In this document: one piece after another, positions 23,700 through 36,413 of the stretch | Layout of the letters: every line of letters begins with the position of its first letter | Position numbering within the stretch: the stretch's first letter is position 1 | NCBI GenBank assembly: GCA_020809705.1 | Contig: CP085832.1 | Location: forward strand, 1,426,001 to 1,490,000 | Direction: 5' to 3' | Source: Calonectria ilicicola | Lineage: Eukaryota; Ascomycota; Sordariomycetes; Hypocreales; Nectriaceae | Length of the DNA stretch: 64,000 nucleotides | Notes under the pieces: generated by a model | Seen by the model: the letters and a program-made list of their open reading frames with translations, nothing else | Databases searched by the model: none | Told to the model about the DNA's origin: nothing | Translations under genes and position numbers: made by a program

Positions 23700-24401
23700 T
23701 TAAGCCTTGGGGGCAGTGGGGGTGATCTTCTTGCCGTCCTTGTTGTAGCGGACACGAGGAGGGGGAGCACGGTTGCGGCGACCGACGCGGGATCGGACAC
23801 TGTGAGATTTTGTCAGCAAACCTGTTCACATACCTCGAGGGGGGGTCGCTCTTGTCTGCGTCCGGGCAGACGAGAGCGCAAGGGGAGAGTGTTCCAATTG
23901 CGCAACCAAGGTTCATCTGAAGCACATACGCAACCAAGGCGCAGTTGTCACACTCTTTGGAAAGACAACGTACCGGACAATCTTGCCGTGAATGGCGCAA
24001 GAGACGCAGTACTGCAGCTTCAGGTACATCTTGGGGACAGTGTACTCGGCGAAGACGGAGGCATCCGAGATATCACCTGATGGAACGAGTTAGACATTAT
24101 ATTTCATATTTCGCCTCAATGTGAATTTGTGGGAAATTGGGTTCAAGACGTACGGATGGCAGCAGATTCGACCATGTTACGGATGGTGAAACGCTTGATG
24201 GCCTTGTCCTTGGGAGTGCATCGCGAGCAGTTGCTGCAGCGGACGGGCTTGGTGTGGCCGCGGCCCTTCTTGTTGCGGCCGCTAGAATCATGTTAGTATA
24301 CCGTCCGGACAGGCCATGACGCTGGAACCCGTCGTCGCGAGGGCATTCGTCGGCGGTGGGCTTGGGGGGAAGTCGTACTTGTTCTTTCTCTTCTTGACCA
24401 T
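23700..24401 (-). CDS. rps26: 40S ribosomal protein S26 (eS26)
   Basis: Four exons: 24379-24401, 24154-24281, 23974-24076 and 23700-23799, introns of 97, 77 and 174 bp; 117 aa. The start MVKKRKNN is split by the first intron only 23 nt into the coding region. Zinc ligands are the CSNCSRC cluster and YCVSC, and the body [20 protein letters not shown] and [20 protein letters not shown] is the eS26 signature. It sits at the mRNA exit channel of the small subunit. It is divergently arranged with the ubiquitin-RPS27a gene, suggesting co-regulation of two ribosomal protein genes. Family and exon structure are secure. Confidence 0.97.
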
Positions 24402-25485
<1,084 letters not shown>

Positions 25486-26617
25486 ATGCATTAAGCAGGG
25501 AAAAATGAACGCAATGGATTGGTTTGGCGGAGTTGGGAACCACGGATTGTGCCACAAAATGGCGTTGATGTAGCATAGAGCACATCTGGCTTCTGATAAA
25601 TGCATGCTTGTTTGAGACGATGGTAATGAACAATCCTGTCGCACCACTTCGCAAGTGATTTTTTATGAATTGTTTCCCCCTGTGAATGTACATGAACGCC
25701 GTAATTATCATCATGACAACCCAATTCTCTCATGCGCGTTGTGACCCGAAAAGTTTCTCGAAAAATCAATTTTGATACGCACAAAATCCTAATTCGCCTA
25801 ACTAGGCAATTGAGTCTCCATCCCCACACAATTTATGGCCAATAGGCGAATCCTTTTGGTCAATTTGTTTTCCTTTTTCCCAGCCTTGCGTGCGTTGTGG
25901 CCGGAAATTGCCCCACAGCTAGAGCCTTGCCCTTGGTGGGGGTCTAGCCGAACTCAAGGTGAGAGGGAAAAAAAATTGCGACGCCCACTTGAGGAGCGAG
26001 GAGTCTGGCTGCAAGGGGACCCAAAGAATTAGACAAAGGGGACTGGACAAAAGGACCCGCACTCTTCTGATCATGACTTCAAAATCACGCGCATTAGCCG
26101 GAGTAAAGTAGTTACCAGAGCAATCAATTGACTGACATGTCAAGTGTTTAAAACGGGTATGAGTCCCCAGTATGTAAACAGGTACACAAGCAAATGCCCT
26201 CAAACGCCCAAGCCAAATCCTACAAACTCCTCAAGCAATTGCACAAGGTCCCTGGGGAGCCATTCTCCCCCGCGCCCTCTGCTTCTCTACCATGGCCGGA
26301 CTATTCCGGTTAACCGTGGCGATCGTCATGGTGGGCTCCTGCGGCTGCAAGGCTAAAGGCGATGCTTCAAATCCCCGCTCCACGCTAATGTTCCCATCAT
26401 AATGCGCCAGCAGAGATGCCTTCGTAGCCGGGTTTCTTGACTCTGATCCCTGGCAGGACTTTTCCCCCTGTGCAACGTCTGTCGTAAATGAAGTTTTCCC
26501 GTCAAGCCGTTCCCCATTCATCCCCATTTCCGTCACACTAGGCTGCTCTCCAACACCATAACTCCCATCGCTTAGAAGCGGGATAGGGATGGAGGCTACC
26601 AAGCTGCCGGGGGAGCT
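25486..26617. other. Convergent intergenic, 1.1 kb
   Basis: Lies between the facing stops of ubi3 and nop56. A 123-codon minus-strand frame (26231-26602) has no family features and is not annotated. Nothing else is seen. Confidence 0.4.
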
Positions 26618-28266
26618 CTACTCGTCATCCGCGGCCTTGGACTTCTTCTTCTTCTTCTTTTTCTCGCCGTCGTCCTTCTTGGGAGTAGCAACCTCATCCT
26701 CGTCACGCTTGCGCTTCTTCTCCTTGTCCTTCTTTTCTTTCTTGTCCTTCTTATCCTTTTTCTCCTTCTTGGACTTCTTGGCGGACTCGGGAGCAGGGAC
26801 ATCAGCCATCTCCTCATCCTCATCAGCACCATCGTCAAGGATGTCCATGACGGATTGCTGTAAAAAAGGTTAGCATCAATTGCATCTTGCGTCGAATATA
26901 ATTGCGCAACTTACCATGACATCGGAGTTCTTGGCGGGCTTCTTGCCAGTGGCGTAGAACTCTAGTCGGTCCTCAACCTGCTGCCTCAAGGCCTCACCGA
27001 AGCGAGTAGAGGGCTCCTCGGAGAAGTTGTCGATACGGCTGGCCATACTGCACTTGTTGGCGAGGTATCGAGAGATGCGACCCTTGTTCTTGACGCTAGC
27101 CTTGCCAATGAAGCTGCTGTGGTAGATGAGACCATACTTGGGGGTGTTGCTCTTGCTCTTGAGAGCACGGAAAAGGGCCTTCTCGGCACCGAGAATCTGG
27201 AGGGTAGAGGCAGGGTACTTGGAGAGGTTGGTCAGGGAACCAGCGTGGGAGATTAGGCGAGCAGCGACGGGGGTACCGATCAGAGTCTGCAGGTTGGGGG
27301 CAACGTGGTTCATCTTCTTCTCGAGGTAGAGCGAGGTCGACTTTCGGTTCTCGGCCTGCTTAACAACGGCCTCGGCGAAGCCAAGGACAATCTCGAGGTC
27401 AGCGGGAGAAATGTCCAGACCCATGGAGACCTTGGCGGCGTCAATGATGGCCTGGGCCTTCTCGCCATCCTCGCCAATGACGGCGGCAATGTCGTGGAGC
27501 TTGTCATCGTTGAGCGACTTCTTGTCGCCAATGGCAAGGACGAGCTTAGCGTAGGTCAAGTTGTCGGAGACAATCTTGACCAGCTCGGGGAAGTGCCATC
27601 CGTACCACTCGCGGACACGCATGAAAAACTGGTTGACACCCTTGTCCTGGAAGTCGATGGTGGCGCTAGCCTGGATGATGTGGTTGTCGTTACGGGTGAC
27701 GCTGAACTTCACCTTGGCACGAGAGTAGGCGTGACCCATACCCAGACCGGCCTTCTCAACATCGCCAGACTTGAGGTCGGACAAGAGCTTGTCGGCGTGG
27801 AGGCGGATACCGCGAATGATGTCGCCGACAACGTCGTTGGTGTCGGCGGTCTCGCACTCGAGACCAGGGAACTGAGCCTTGATCGCACCAGCAAGGTTCT
27901 TCTCGGAAACACCCAAGACAACCTTGCTCTTCTTGCCGCTCGTCTGGGGGAGGTTGAGTTCGAGAACGGACTTGAGGTAGTCGGAGACGATACCCTCGGA
28001 GACGAGATTGATGTTCTCCAGAGCCTCAACGTGACCTCTTCACGTCAATGTCAGCGCTGCTACGCGTCACACATCACATTGGCAATGTTCTCGTACCTGA
28101 AAGGACTGAAATTGGCCAGCTTGACCATCTTGCCAAACTTGGAGAGGTCGCTGCCTGCGGCCTGCGTCTCCTTCAACTTCAGGCCCACGGCATCCTGCTG
28201 GTGGACGACTTTGAAGAGGGCATAGCCCACGGGGGATTCGTACAGAGCGTAATCGATGTGCGACAT
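26618..28266 (-). CDS. nop56: Box C/D snoRNP core protein NOP56
   Basis: Exons 28097-28266, 26915-28037 and 26618-26857 (introns of 59 and 57 bp), 510 aa. The start MSHIDYALYESPVGYALFKV is NOP56-specific (NOP58 starts differently). Next come the NOP5 N-terminal domain, a coiled coil, and the Nop RNA-binding domain with LIGTPVAARLISHAGSL and the following LGAEKALFRAL. The third exon encodes a Lys/Glu/Asp tail of KKEKK-type repeats typical of nucleolar NOP proteins. It pairs with NOP58 and fibrillarin to guide 2'-O-methylation and pre-rRNA processing. A long open frame on the opposite strand is a codon-bias shadow. Confidence 0.97.
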
Positions 28267-28907
28267 CTTGTCTCGTCCCAGCCTGGTGCCGCAATTGGAG
28301 GGGAGGAGGGGGGTTCTGGGCAAGAGTTGTGATGTCTCGAGACTGAGATTTTCGCACTTTTTTTTCTCCAGTAGAAAATTTCTGGCAGCTCGAAAGCTGA
28401 TGCACGGTCCACCACCAGCCGCATGTGGCTCATATGAACGCTCACGTGAATTTGTGGGAGAGTGGACCCCGCCTTTCCTCTTTGACGCGTTGAGCTCCAC
28501 CAGAGGTGAATAGACTCTACGGCGTGTTGGCAACTTAAGACATCTCGACACGAACAAGAAAACAGGATTAACTCCAAATTCAATCAATTTTATTACAAAT
28601 GTCCGTTAATATTTCCTAGATCCCCTGTTTTTTTTTTTCTATGTTCCTTTTCGTGTTGTGGTGGAAGTTCCCGATCCTGCCATCCATCATTTCACCTTGT
28701 AGTTAGTTTAGTTGGTTGGGTTCTGGTTAGGTGCTGAGGGTGCTGATTCCCCAAATTATGGTAAAAATTGTTGATTGAAAACAGGCGAAATCGGATATTC
28801 AATTTATGTGTGGGCGCCTCTGGCGTATTTCGTTACTTTCATATCTGTTCTGTGCATTCATATATCCAAGCATGTCCCTCTCCGGCTACCTTCACTCCCT
28901 CGCATCT
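28267..28907. other. Intergenic; nop56 promoter and chitinase 3' region
   Basis: No gene is supported. Contains a poly-T run (28628-28639). The part next to 28266 should hold the nop56 promoter. Confidence 0.4.
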
Positions 28908-30254
28908 CTAATTTTGAGGGAATCCTTGGCGGAGGTTGTCGTACTTGGTCGCGGGGTACTCGATGCAGTTATGCCGTCTCTGAAGAGCTACAGGTCCTCC
29001 CAGGCGGTTTACCATAATTTGAATCAGACTCTCCGGCCCTGCCTTGTCGCCACTGCTTTCCCACCACATAGCGCCTCCCAGCCGGTTATGCCTGATGTAG
29101 TCGGCTTTTTGGCATGTCATGTGTGGTGTGTCGTAGCTGACCATCTTTCGTGTCTTCGAATTGAAGCAGTACGAGGCACCGCAAGCAGTATCGTGGTGCA
29201 CATGCGAGCCCTCGAGTGGAAGGTTCTTGTAATCAAAGATACCATTCTCCCAGTTACCTTCACCAATACCATTGTAAGAGCGTCCAGGACCCTTGGTGCT
29301 CTCAAAGGCTCGGCCGTAAAGTGGCATGCCGAGGACAATCTTGGATGGGTGAATACCGCCCTGGAGGTAAAAGTGAACAGCGGCGGCCGTCGAAAAAGGC
29401 GTGCAACCAGGGTTCTCTCGGCAGGGAAACAAGTTGGCTTGGTGGCCAGCCACCGAGTCCCAACTTCCAGCATAGTCGTAACCCATTAAATTCCAGAAGT
29501 CGAGATACCGGTCCATGCCGCGAATATCAAGTTTCTCATAATTTTGGGCTCCGGCAGGGCAAGCCACTGTCAGTTCAAAGTGGTGGGGGTGGCTGAGAGT
29601 ACGGGCATAGGAGTCCAGCTCATAGCGGACAGCAGCGAGCAGCTCAGTATAGTTTCTGGCTTGGTTAGCATTTTGAGGGTACTCCCAGTCGACATCGATT
29701 CCGTCGAAGCCGAGCTGTTTTAGCAGTTCTACACTGGTTCTCGCAAAGGTGGCACGGCCCTGCGGGGTGCTGGCGGGGTTGGCAAAGTTGGAACTGTAGG
29801 TCCAGCCACCGATGGAGAGAAGCACCTTGAGATTGCGGTTACGCTTCTTAAGGAGGTTCAACTGCTTCATGCAGCCGTACAGGTTGTTTCCGGTGTCATT
29901 CCAGGAATCACCCTCCCAGTGGATGTCTGTGTCAGCCCAGGAGTCGGTCAGGTGGCTGTGAGGGTGTGTGTGAGCTACGGCGTCAATGCTGTCACGGCAG
30001 GGGCACTTACACCTCGCCGGTGTCACTGCGGACATTGGCGAATGAATAGAGCACATGAGTGAGGTTCTCGACGGGGAGATCCTGGGGACGGTGCTTTCGG
30101 GCGTAGATGGCCCTGGTGAGAATGCAGTGTTAGCGGATCGTCAACAGATGGGTGGGTGGGCGAGTAGCTCTCGGGATGAGATGAGGGATGGAGGTGGGTG
30201 TTACCAGTTGACGTAGTATGCGACGGAGCGGTAACCTTCGGGTCCTCCGCCCAT
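28908..30254 (-). CDS. GH18 chitinase (subgroup A type)
   Basis: Exons 30205-30254, 30011-30112 and 28908-29955 (introns of 92 and 55 bp), 399 aa from the first ATG. The catalytic motif is [10 protein letters not shown] at residues 135-144, with Glu142 as acid and the SIGGW substrate motif at 98-102; GYDYAGSWD and the C-terminal [11 protein letters not shown] complete the TIM barrel. A chitin-insertion domain is suggested by the GMPLYGRAF to EGSHVHHD section. The family hydrolyses chitin (endo/processive) and serves wall remodelling, autolysis or attack on insects and fungi. From ATG 30254 there is no signal peptide, but 141 nt of open frame upstream encode a strong hydrophobic segment (see findings), so the true start may lie in an upstream exon and make a membrane-anchored enzyme. 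Confidence 0.93.
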
Positions 30255-31163
30255 GGTGGCTGTCGGCAGATGGAAATGGAAATCGGGGTCGGGAAGTTTG
30301 AAAGCAAGGAGCAAGATCAAGAGTGCTCCGACGAAAAGCGATGGTATCCCAACTCGGGGCGTTGGTCGTCTGGGCCGATCCGTGATTATGGGCAGCTATA
30401 AGGCACTAACAAACCAGGAGACCAGGAGCCGCACAGTGGAGGGGTAGGTGGTATGGAATGCTGCCAAGAGGGGTTGCGGGCGGGGGGGGGGTTATGGCGG
30501 TCCGCAGCGTAAGTGGTTTGGGATATGCGAGATAGAGAGAATCGGGACAAGACCAAGGCACGATTAAAAGCACATTGAGGCCAGAAGACCATCTTACTCA
30601 GCTCCCCGCTTATCGCGTACGGAAGCCGCTCACCGCGGGCTGCCTCAGCGCTGCCTCAGTGCATCATGGCTTAAACTACGAGCTCGTAAGTGCGTCGTCA
30701 TCTGTCATGGCTATTGGGCGGCAGTGCCCAGGTGGCCAGAAGTGGCGGTGCTGTCTGTGCAGGAGGCTTCATTTGGCTCCATAATTTCGACGAGTGGCGG
30801 TAAAGGTACGTCCATATGGCGGCATATCATGCATCGGCATTTGGGAACACCTGCGAGATATCATGAATTTTGGTGATTCGGCGTTTTCTTGATACGGTTA
30901 ATGGAAAGTATAAAAGCGCGTCGATATAATGCACCTCGCTTCCTGATGATGGGGTGCTCTCACAGAACACGGCGAGCAAATCATCATAAGCTTTCTACGG
31001 CCCCCGCGACGGATAACTCGGGTCAATGCCAAGTCGTATATATTATCAGGCATAACAAGGTACGTGCGAGAATCGCTACAGAAATGGCAACCAATTAACT
31101 CCAGCTTTAGTCACTAAAAATCTTGATTTTATTGCACTAAAGGACAGCGTTGGGTGTGCTACC
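30255..31163. other. Intergenic; chitinase promoter and possible 5' coding extension
   Basis: The first 141 nt (30255-30395) are open in the chitinase frame and encode a hydrophobic stretch but lack an ATG. Beyond it there is a G-rich run (30478-30490) and no other gene. Confidence 0.5.
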
Positions 31164-31397
31164 CTACACGTTGACTTGTCCGCGCCACGGTCCAACGTTG
31201 CCACCCTGCTTGAACCAACTCAGAATGGAATTGAACATGTCGCCAAGATCGGACTTGGTATCCGATGTGGCTTCTCGGCTGGTGACTCCATCGCCACCTC
31301 GGGCCTCCATTCCTCTATCTGTCATTTGCGTACGAAAAGCCAGGGATTGCGAAGCTGAGGCGACGAGGAGAAGCAGAAAGAGACGCCTCAAGTACAT
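31164..31397 (-). CDS. Small secreted protein, candidate
   Basis: Single-exon 77-aa frame. The start MYLRRLFLLLLVASASQSLA is a textbook signal peptide with a likely cut after SLA. The remaining ~57 residues contain no cysteine, are rich in Gly, Asp and Ser, and end WFKQGGNVGPWRGQVNV. Size and secretion signal make it effector-like, but no family is recognised and it lacks the disulfide pattern of most known effectors. It lies between the chitinase and the DAL5-type transporter. A chance frame is possible, though the signal peptide argues against it. Confidence 0.55.
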   Translation of the reverse strand: MYLRRLFLLLLVASASQSLAFRTQMTDRGMEARGGDGVTSREATSDTKSDLGDMFNSILSWFKQGGNVGPWRGQVNV

Positions 31398-31893
31398 TGC
31401 AGATAATTCTTTTTGAGTGAATAAAACACTTGAAAGGAAAAGTTCATATTGACTTACTTTTTTTTATTCCTCGAATAATCAGGAGAATGAGGCAGAGTTG
31501 GGGAGATATCTTTTTTCTTTTTTTATTTTATTTTTTTACTTCTCACTCCTTTAATGTTTTTGGTGAGCAGAAACCGAATACTACTCACACACTCTGGATG
31601 GGGAATGGTAGTGGGGTACAACCGTTGGATTCAAAATTGTGCAATAGCCCAACGGAGGAAAAACAGCCTAAAGAAGTAAGGGATATGAGATGGAAACAAG
31701 GTTTGAGTTAATTATATGCTTATGAATGAATAAAAGCGATTATTTGATATTATTATTATCCTGCCTAGAAGAGTTTATATCCGTATCTTCGGAATTAAGT
31801 ATCTGGCAAGGGAGCGCAGTCTTATAGGTTGAGACGTCTTGCATTGGGTATATTGACGCCAAACTCCCTCACCACTCTTTTTTTTGGGTGAGA
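31398..31893. other. Intergenic, T-rich on + strand
   Basis: T-rich tracts near 31457-31465 and 31508-31538. Holds the promoter of the small secreted protein and the 3' region of the transporter; no gene seen. Confidence 0.4.
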
Positions 31894-33887
31894 TTAAAAC
31901 ACATACAAAAAGTCCTCATTCTCCAGGTCTGTGATGTCCCCAAACGCCTTGTTTGTCTGTCCCCCGCCTTGTTCCTGTCCATCTAGTCCAGATTCCTCGG
32001 ATGGTCTAGCAATCTCGTCAGGGTCAAGTTGCTGTAAGGTCCCATATTGCCTTGCTCTCTCTCTTGCTTGGATTCTTTCAACTTCTTCAGCTGTTTCTAA
32101 GCTCATGTCGACGAGGACAGGGTTTTTGCCTAGCGCAACTCGGCGTAGGCTATGACGTCGATTCAGCAATCTGAGATGCAGTGAGCTCCCGAGGACAAGA
32201 CCAATGACTGCAACGTAGAGAGCTAGATTGGCCCGAAGCCCACGTGAATAGCCAGGCGCTTCATCAGGGGAGTAGAGTAAAGGTCCTACAATGTTACCAG
32301 CAGATGCACCGATATAGACCAAAGCAGAGGTTGACTTTCGCTTGGTATCGCCTGCAGTGTTTTGGGAAGACCAGGAAAGAATCAAGGGCGCTGTTGTATC
32401 TATGTCAGCTTGTCCATATTTTGTCGTGTATAGTTGAAGACTTACTAATTCCCGTAAAGGTTGATAGGCAGAAATAGCCTCCCAAGAGAACGCGCTTGTT
32501 GTCCACATTGTGCTCAAAATTTAAAAGGATAAGGCATCCGATAATGGGAGGAATGCAGAGAAGGACAATGATAGGGCCTTTGAGCTTTAATCTCATCGAG
32601 AGATATGCACTTCCTGTAACAGCTATTATGTGAGAAAAGCCAACTGGAACGTTGAATAGCATAGTCTGGAACGGATCGGAAACAAATGACTTGATGATAA
32701 GGGGCCCGAATGTTGAAATTCCGTTGGAAGGTACCGAGATGCAGAATATCATGGCGACCCAGAACCAAGTCTTGAGATCTGTAATAGTTTCAACAACGTG
32801 AGAGTACCGCCACTCGCGTGACATGACGCCCATTTGGTTATCTCGCAAGCGTTCAATGGCGATAACTTTGTCCTCATCGCTGAGGAACTTGGCCTCGGTG
32901 GGGGAATCAGGCATTATGTAAAACATGATGAAGGCGACGGCAACCGTAATGACCCCGAAGAAGATGAAGATGATCTGGTAACTTGTTAGAAGTGCTAGAG
33001 TCGATGGGTGATTGGTCGCATACTTGGTATGGCTTCATGTGAGAATCGATACTAGCTAAACCATATGTGATGAGACTTCCCAACTGTTGCCATCAGATGT
33101 TAGTAGAAGCATTCCTCGGCACGAGGTAACGGAAACGCACCACCCATGTCAACCCATTCATGCAGTACCACGACCCAACTCTCATTGTCTGTTCCCTGGT
33201 TTGGTGTTAGTGGTTGGAAGCAACAAGGTTCTCCACTACGCACCTCCTTCGCCACCACATTTGGGTAATGGCAACAAAACTTGGCCCGATGCTTGCTTCA
33301 AAAGCACCGAGAAAGAACCTGGCCACCATCAACTGCTCAAAGTTGTGTGCCCAGGTCATTGCCACTAAAGCGACACCCCACCCCAAGACCATTATGCTGG
33401 TTAGTTTGCCAATGGGCAATTTGACAAGGGCGAGGGCGAGAGGTGGCTGCATCAACAACTGCGCCAAGAAGACGATGCTACCCAGCCATGAGAACTGGTC
33501 GCCCTGGAGGTTAGTATCCTCGATAAGACCGAAAATTGACGCATACGACAGGGTTGCTTTGTCCAGCGCCTGCAGGAAGTATACGGCGAGCATGATGGGG
33601 AGCAAAGCGAGGTCGATTCGTCGCAGGATTCGCTTATCATCAGCGGGGGAAATGGTGATGCGCTCGTCAGGGTCGCGACCAAGCTTGATGAGCATCATGG
33701 CGGCGGCATCGCGGTAGGAACCGGGAGATGGCTCGCCGCCCTTTGCGTGAGAACGCATCCTCGGATAGAGATTGTCGCTGCCATGCTCTTCACCGCTGTC
33801 ATCATTGGGGAGCGGCTGGTACTGCGACGAGGAGAAGCGGGGTTCGGAGGATGTGGCCGCTGACGACTTAAATATGTTTCGTAGCAT
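31894..33887 (-). CDS. MFS transporter, DAL5/anion:cation symporter type
   Basis: Five exons: 33244-33887, 33141-33195, 33024-33083, 32446-32974 and 31894-32399 (introns of 48, 57, 49 and 46 bp), 597 aa. About twelve membrane helices are expected: the first after RRIDLALLPIMLAVYFLQALDK (the classic ACS/DAL5 start), then LGSIVFLAQLLMQPPLALAL, the MTWAHNFEQLMVARFFLGAFEASIGPSF region, and a cytosolic loop before WFWVAMIFC. The family (TC 2.A.1.14) imports small organic anions such as allantoate, nicotinate, biotin precursors or dipeptides at the plasma membrane. The substrate cannot be read from sequence. Long hydrophilic tails at both ends are somewhat longer than usual. Confidence 0.92.
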
Positions 33888-36413
33888 GGCGAACGATTGA
33901 TCGTCCGGCCAGGACGATGGTTAGAGCCTCGATGGGCGTGGAGTTTGGAGGTTCCAGGGTTTGTGAGAGTATCCTTAGGTGGTTTGTGCAAGATGCCAGA
34001 GTTTGATGTCTCGGAATGCACCCGTATGGTAGGTACAATATGCTTACACTTCCGCCCTGCATGACGTCGGCATACATGTTCGCGGGAGCATGTCAGCCCC
34101 AGTGGACGTTGAACAGCTATCAGCGCTAAGCAGTGGGGAAGCTAAAGAACTGGTACAACACAGCCCTTGAAAGATTGCTCCTCTGCTTTCCTCTTATTCT
34201 CTGACTATCCAGTAGATAAACATAATATAAATAAAATAACTAAGTACAATAATGCAAATACTATATATTTTCATGTATTAATTTATTTTTCGGCTGTCAA
34301 ATCAATGTTCAGAGCAATTAAGTTCCAAGAGGTCAAATGTGGAAGAAGCCGCCAGCCAGGAGACGGACAATCTTTCAAGGGATGCATTGTACAATGTGAC
34401 ATACTTTCAGTGGCCCAGTGTATGTCTATGCAAGTCTGGAAACAGAAAGGAAGGCCGTTAGCCAGCTGGATGGCGGCCCAGACCTAACAAGTAAAATGGA
34501 AGGCCTTGTTATCTATTTATAAATATTTAATATATTTGTTTTATGATTTTCCCATGGTAGCATTGTGCTGCGTGCAATGTACACCGGCGAGCGGGGTTCG
34601 GGGCAATGGCGGTGGGCCTCGCAGCCAAGGGACCACTGGGCTCCAATGGTCCAGGTACAAACTAAGCAAATGCTGTCTTGGCCGAGTCACTCTGGGGTGA
34701 GACGCGGATGGATTCCACGCCCATCAATTGTCCGAGTTGAATTGAGCGTTTATTCGCTCGGGAGCTATTGATTAGCGAGCGGGAGTTAATGGACGGGAGT
34801 GTTTGGAATAGGCAGTGCTCAACTCGAGACGTCGTCCGCAGCAGATGCAGACAGACAGACAGGCTTTAATCATGCTGTGGAGGGAAGGATTTGACGGCTG
34901 CACGGTGGATCACTCTTCCGACACTGAGGGCCGGGTCCATAATTAATTGAATTGATTTTTCTCCTCTCCCCCAGGGACCCGGTGTGGTGTGTGTAAGGCG
35001 GATAGGAACAAAAAGGAAAATCAGCGCGGTGGAATTTTGGGTACAGAAGCGTCATTCGGATTCATCCACCCCGGCTTGGCGCAGGCGGGAGCGGAGCCAC
35101 GATGCAGGCTTGATCGGGAAATCTCCAGGTGCTGCCAACTGGCCATGCTTTTTCCGCGCATGTACGATACCGTACATTACATTACATGATGCACATACAC
35201 ATACACATACACGTACGTGTGCGACCTCAAAAATGTCCAGCTCCCTCCCTCGCCCGGCCGATTGAGAAAAACCGATGTCTTGCATGTCACACAGCCAGCA
35301 ACTGTACAGGCTGAAACTTGAGTTCCATCCGTCGATGCTGGGCACATGCTGAGCACGGAGGCTACGCCCCCATCCCACCTCACATCAGCCCCCCCGGACG
35401 GAGCAGCTGTGAGGTTTCGGACATTACCAATTGAGCCTCCCCTAACACCCACCGCACACTCTCGGGCCACGAGCCGTGGCATGGGCGCAGCTATGGCTTG
35501 GATTCCGCCCTCATTGGCCATCCCCCAGTCGGATCCTCGCAGCCACCTCCGTGATTGATTCCTTTAGCCGTGGTCATCTGCATCTGCATCTAACTACATG
35601 GATGTGCGTGCAGCCAACCTCGACTATCTGTCAGCCCCGCGCCGCTCCCCATGTCAGTCGTGGACTCCATTCATGCGTCGAGGAACCACCTTAGTGATGA
35701 ATTGCCTTGACCTGCAGACGCCAATCGAGAAACAGGGCACACCAGCCGCTGTAACTGGTCCGGACCCCCTTACTAAACAGGAAACCAAAGTGAAGGTGCA
35801 AGCAAAAGAAGAAAAAAAAATTCTCAGATTCCATCACAGTGACGTGCAGGCCAGCTGCGTGTGGGTTGCCCCATTCCCTCATTCATCTCAACTCGTGCAC
35901 CAGCCATCAGGCGGTCAAGCCAAGACTTCCGGAAAATCCCACACCCACCTGAGCCATCATGGTGGTCCGTTGCTTCTGCAATCTCGTGTTGGTGGTGGGT
36001 TTTGGTGGTTGTTGGTCCACGCAGCCAAGCTCAGCTCTGGCTCGGTTCATGCCCGCCGATCCGCCGCCTTTGCGACCGTCACTCCAGCATGCAAGGGAGA
36101 ATCAGCGATAATGTCTGCAAGCGCGGCTCGGGTCTATTCCATTTCCCATTGTCGAGTGACACGTGGAGTTCCACTTGACTCATATCCCTCAAACACCATA
36201 GGTCTTGTAACAAGTGGGAGCAACACGCCCTAGCCCCAATGCTAGTACCAGATGCTGCATCTATGCGTCTGCGCGTCTGTGGAGTTGAGCCTGGCGGCAA
36301 ATCTTCACTGCCAACCGCAACCAAGTATTTATTTACAAGGACCCCGTCATCAATTCCCCTCCTCTCTGCTTATTCTCGAAAGATGCCTTTGATGCCCGCG
36401 TAACATCTCCAAC
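33888..36413. other. Intergenic, 2.5 kb, no supported gene
   Basis: Contains AT-rich blocks (34200-34290, 34510-34550), a (GACA)n run near 34850-34862 and (CACATA)n near 35190-35212. A 211-codon + strand frame at 35598-36233 has no features of a real protein. The right end is the P450 promoter. Confidence 0.4.

Noticed and set aside
26231..26602. 123-codon minus frame between ubi3 and nop56
   Set aside because: No family features; it lies in the 3' flank of two converging genes.
27305..28225. 306-codon + strand open frame opposite nop56
   Set aside because: It is exactly antisense to a highly expressed, well-conserved gene; strong codon bias leaves the complementary frame open. No domain, only a low-complexity Val/Leu/Gly composition.
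35598..36233. 211-codon + strand frame
   Set aside because: No domain, signal peptide or codon pattern like its neighbours; composition is typical of random frames in CT-rich DNA.
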